Origin: Argyresthia goedartella
Taxonomy: Eukaryota > Arthropoda > Insecta > Lepidoptera > Argyresthiidae
Direction of reading: 5' to 3'
NCBI GenBank assembly: GCA_949825045.1
Contig: OX463822.1
Location: forward strand, 2,981,001 to 3,045,000
DNA: 64,000 bases
Shown piece after piece: positions 61,111 through 64,000 of this stretch. The position numbers were made by a program, and so were the translations under genes. Numbering within the stretch: position 1 is the first letter of the stretch; every line of letters begins with the position of its first letter. The notes under the pieces are model-generated. The model made no database searches and was not told where the DNA came from. It saw only the letters and a program-made list of their open reading frames with translations.

Positions 61111-63150
61111 TGGAACATGGTTAAAACCGGATTACAAACCGCATCGCCAGCGTCAGCGGCGAGCATGAAGCCAGTAGACCACGTTGCTCTTGTTCAATTG
61201 GAGTCTGGTACTGAAGAAGTGGGCAGTCCATGTTTGTGTATCAGACAAGAGGTGGATGTGGCTACAACAAGGGTATACAATAGTATTCGTCTATAGGAAC
61301 AACTTTTACCACGAAGGCAACATAGGATACCTACTATTATATTATACTAATTCCTTTTTTGATATGCATGTTGTTTCTTTTGAATCATATAACCAAAAGC
61401 TTCAAAAAAAGTTAGGAAAGGATGTCTGATCTGGGTCTAAGCCTGTAAGTACATAATGAACAAGTGCGGGGCGCGCGGGTAGGGTACGCTCGTGTCGTGC
61501 TTAAATTATTTCTTTAAATAATTTTTACTTTATTATACGAGTTGCTTAAGAAATAAATGGATTTTTTGTCTCTTTGTCCAGCAGATTTTATTTCTGAAAT
61601 CCGATAGCGATCCAAATTTTACAAAGTTGTGGTTTTCTTTTGTGGAATTGTCGGTTTTCGACGTTATTATTTCTACTTATCCGCAAAACACCACAAAACC
61701 TCGAGTTGGTGCTTTGCGTCTATGGATTTATGCATTGATAGGCACTATTATTCATATTTGTGTTTCAAGTCGATCGTATCTTGGGGAAAAGTATCAGTTT
61801 TACTGAAGATAAAGAGGCAAACTATCTCTGAAATACAGTTTCATCTATTTGTTTATAAATGTTGTTAAGTGCAAAACTCTTGGACGACTTGACCGATCAA
61901 ATTCTTAGAAAGGTTCATAAGCAGGTTTTTTTTCAAATAAAAGCATGGAACTACAAATGCGTCAAAAAACTTTTGTTCAGTTCATCTTTCTTCCGATAGA
62001 TGGTCTTGGTAGCTGACTGCCTTTTATGACAAAACAACGTATGTCGGTTTTGCTAGTTATATTGTAAAATCTCGAGTAATTTTGGATTTCCTAATACATG
62101 TTAAATTCATATGAGTCATACTATTCCCTGGTTTTCACTGTGCTATCACATTTTGCCAACACAGGCGTAAATTTAAAGTGGGTTTAATAATGAGTTAGCA
62201 TGTCTAGACCCACGTTGGGTATGCCTTTTTATAATTCACTAGAAAAAGGCCAGTTTTATGTTTCCATTTAATATTTAGAAGTCAGAAAATGAATTCGAAT
62301 TAAGAAGATATTTCTACAAGCTCTAACGGAAAAGACCCACAAGGCAATCCATCTCATCAACATTCATGGGGAGACCAAAACATTTAGTAAATTTGTTAAA
62401 CCAATTTGTAAGGGGAGATAGAAATTTAAAATGACCATATCACAGTGAAATTCAGGATGATAATCCCTTCAATAAGCCCGTGAAAGACCACACCTAGCAT
62501 TAACGCACTTTATTATACGCCTAAACGTGGACTCTACTATGCTTCAGCCATCCCGTAAGGACAAAATAGCGACGCTATCCACGCGTATATTAGTTTGATT
62601 TCATAACCATTTTTGTAAGTATTTCAAAATGGTGGAATTTCCCGAGCGTTCGCTAAACGCACATAAAACAAACGACTGTTGTTCTTGTCGCGAAATTGTA
62701 AAACACTTTACCGCAGACTTTACCGACCGACGCCGTCTCGTTTCCATTTAGACTCCATGGTGCCGCGTAAAATAAACAATATAACTTTGTCCTTTGCGAG
62801 ATGAGCTTGAGTGAAAAATGGCCGGCTGGTTCACGGTTATGGCGAATTTCGGGTTTTTGTTTAAATAAACGAGCGTTTTGTATGATCTCACGACGACGCG
62901 TCGATTTTGGGCCGGAGATTTGACCACAGAGTTGTGTTGTTTTACGACCTTTGACTATGAAACGGCGTGGTTTTATGATGATGTGATCTTCTTATAATGT
63001 CTTTCTGTTTTGGCGATGCGGGATAAGATCTTAGACGCCGGCTATACCACTCATTTTCGTTTGTCCTACCACTTTATCCTTTCCCGTTAAACTAAGTCGA
63101 TATCAATGATAATAAACCTGATAACAGACAGATACAAGAACGCATATTGT
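61111..63150. other. unassigned sequence, largest unannotated block
   Basis: No supported gene. 61170-61430 has a short open frame ('VQLESGTEEVGSPCLCIRQE' in another frame) without support. 62500-63010 is distinctly richer in CG dinucleotides (for example GACGACGCGTCGATTTTGGG) and appears single-copy in this window. It could be host intron, UTR or regulatory DNA. Confidence 0.3.
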
Positions 63151-63154
63151 TTCT

Positions 63155-63195
63155 GAGCATGGGGTATCCTAGTATGGGTATCCTGGGGGTCGTAG
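63155..63195 (+). repeat. SINE core remnant
   Basis: GGGGTATCCTAGTATGGG followed by a second TATCC and a GGGGG: a fragment of the shared SINE core. Confidence 0.45.
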
Positions 63196-63692
63196 CAACA
63201 ATAAATACCAGAGGATTTTTGCGTGCCCCAGATAGCCAACTATTTTTTCGTATTTCAAGATCGTGAAATGAAGCAAAGCGGTGTAAACAAGACGAATAAG
63301 ATCTTTCTCACACTTGAATCGCAGGATGACCCATTGCGCACTCCACGCATAATATCCACAAGCGGTTGTTTCGGCCATAACACCCTCATAGAAGTACTGG
63401 TAGCAAAACAAGTCGTGTCATTTAACGACTGAGCCCTTCTGTTGCCAAATGGCTGGGTTTTATGACGGCCTGCCAAATCGGCGGTAATTTTATAGTTTGA
63501 CATTCTAGGGAAACGATTGCACGATCAAATGAAATTTTGATATGGATACTCAATAAAAGGAAAGGTTTGTTTTTGTTTGAAAATAATGGGTTTTGGGGTG
63601 ATTTTGGTTGAACCGTTGTTTTTTTTTGTAGGAGATGGACAAGTTTTATAGAATACATGTACAACTTATATAAAGTTTGACGACAATGACGA

Positions 63693-63950
63693 CCCGAACG
63701 GCCGAGTTGGCAGTGAGTGACCCTGCATACGAGGCCAAGGTTCCCAGGTTTGAGTCCCGGTGGGGGCAAATATTTGTTTGATGAGAACGGATGTTTGTAC
63801 CCTAGTCATGGTTGTTTATCTATCTAAGTATAAATTTATCTATTTAAGTATGTGTATCGTTGCCTAGTACCCAAGATACAGGGAATCCTAGTTTGGGGCT
63901 AGATCAATGTGTGTAAATAGTGTCCAAGGTATTATTATTATATACATACT
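63693..63950 (+). repeat. tRNA-derived SINE (family S3), complete copy
   Basis: Head 'ACGGCCGAGTTGGCAGTGAG', B-box-like GGTTTGAGTCCCGG, GTGGGGGCAAATATTTG, 'GTCATGGTTGTTTATCTATC', and core 'CAAGATACAGGGAATCCTAG' with TTTGGGGCTAGATC and a TATTATTATTA tail. It serves as the reference for the split copy at 54235-58320. Confidence 0.8.
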
Positions 63951-64000
63951 TTAGCCGCATGCACAAACCCCGCAGAATAACAATAGTCTTGACAGTTATC

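Noticed and set aside
61184..61868. Two + strand frames of about 80 codons
   Set aside because: No motifs, no repeat support, biased composition of AT-rich DNA.

Overview
The window reads as AT-rich, gene-poor, repeat-saturated genomic DNA from an insect, most likely a moth or butterfly. The reasons are: tRNA-derived SINEs carrying the 'GGTATCCTAGTGTGGGGC' core, the dispersed 'GGGTTCCGTACCC...GAGTCCGACTTGCACTTGGCCGG' repeat that I remember as common in moth genomes, a piggyBac with TTAA target duplications, a BEL/Pao element, DIRS-like and Crypton-like tyrosine-recombinase elements, and many CR1/Jockey-type LINE fragments. The Lepidoptera call is inference from repeat content, not from a conserved host gene.

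Only one plausible host gene is visible: a small secreted peptide precursor (329-523) preceded by a clean splice acceptor. Almost every longer reading frame belongs to a transposable element, and most are broken by frameshifts, stops or later insertions.

Layout. (1) 2.1-12.1 kb is a nest of insertions. A LINE (X, + strand) is split by an 11-bp target duplication around a minus-strand LINE. That LINE carries a same-family LINE in opposite orientation in its 3' UTR and a 2.9-kb DNA transposon with 28-bp inverted ends in its coding region. LINE X also carries a solo LTR. (2) 12-19 kb holds SINEs, LINE 3' ends, MITEs, a second solo LTR and two copies of the moth repeat. (3) 19.8-25.5 kb is a DIRS-like retrotransposon (gag, RT-RNase H, tyrosine recombinase, 46-bp inverted ends) lying between two pieces of a minus-strand LINE. 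Its gag intron contains four copies of a hairpin-like module. (4) 26.9-35.6 kb is a Crypton-like tyrosine recombinase gene with one small intron. A 7.3-kb BEL/Pao element with 256-bp LTRs and a GTACC duplication landed inside that intron, and a GC-rich LINE fragment landed inside the BEL pol. (5) 35.7-42.6 kb holds LINE pieces, a SINE with a sevenfold tandem array of its pol III A box, and a perfect 42-bp palindrome. (6) 42.86-47.35 kb is a nearly intact piggyBac with perfect 14-bp TIRs, TTAA on both sides, a two-exon transposase and three palindromic elements in its 3' region. (7) 48.3-51.1 kb is a mariner/Tc1-like transposase gene cut up by at least three later insertions. (8) 51.8-58.3 kb has a 950-bp TIR element with a SINE inside it, then a LINE inserted in a SINE with a 7-bp duplication. 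(9) 58.3-64 kb is mostly unassigned AT-rich DNA with LINE and SINE remnants.

The elements do not form a pathway. Their relation is stratigraphic: target duplications and interrupted frames give a relative age order for many insertions.
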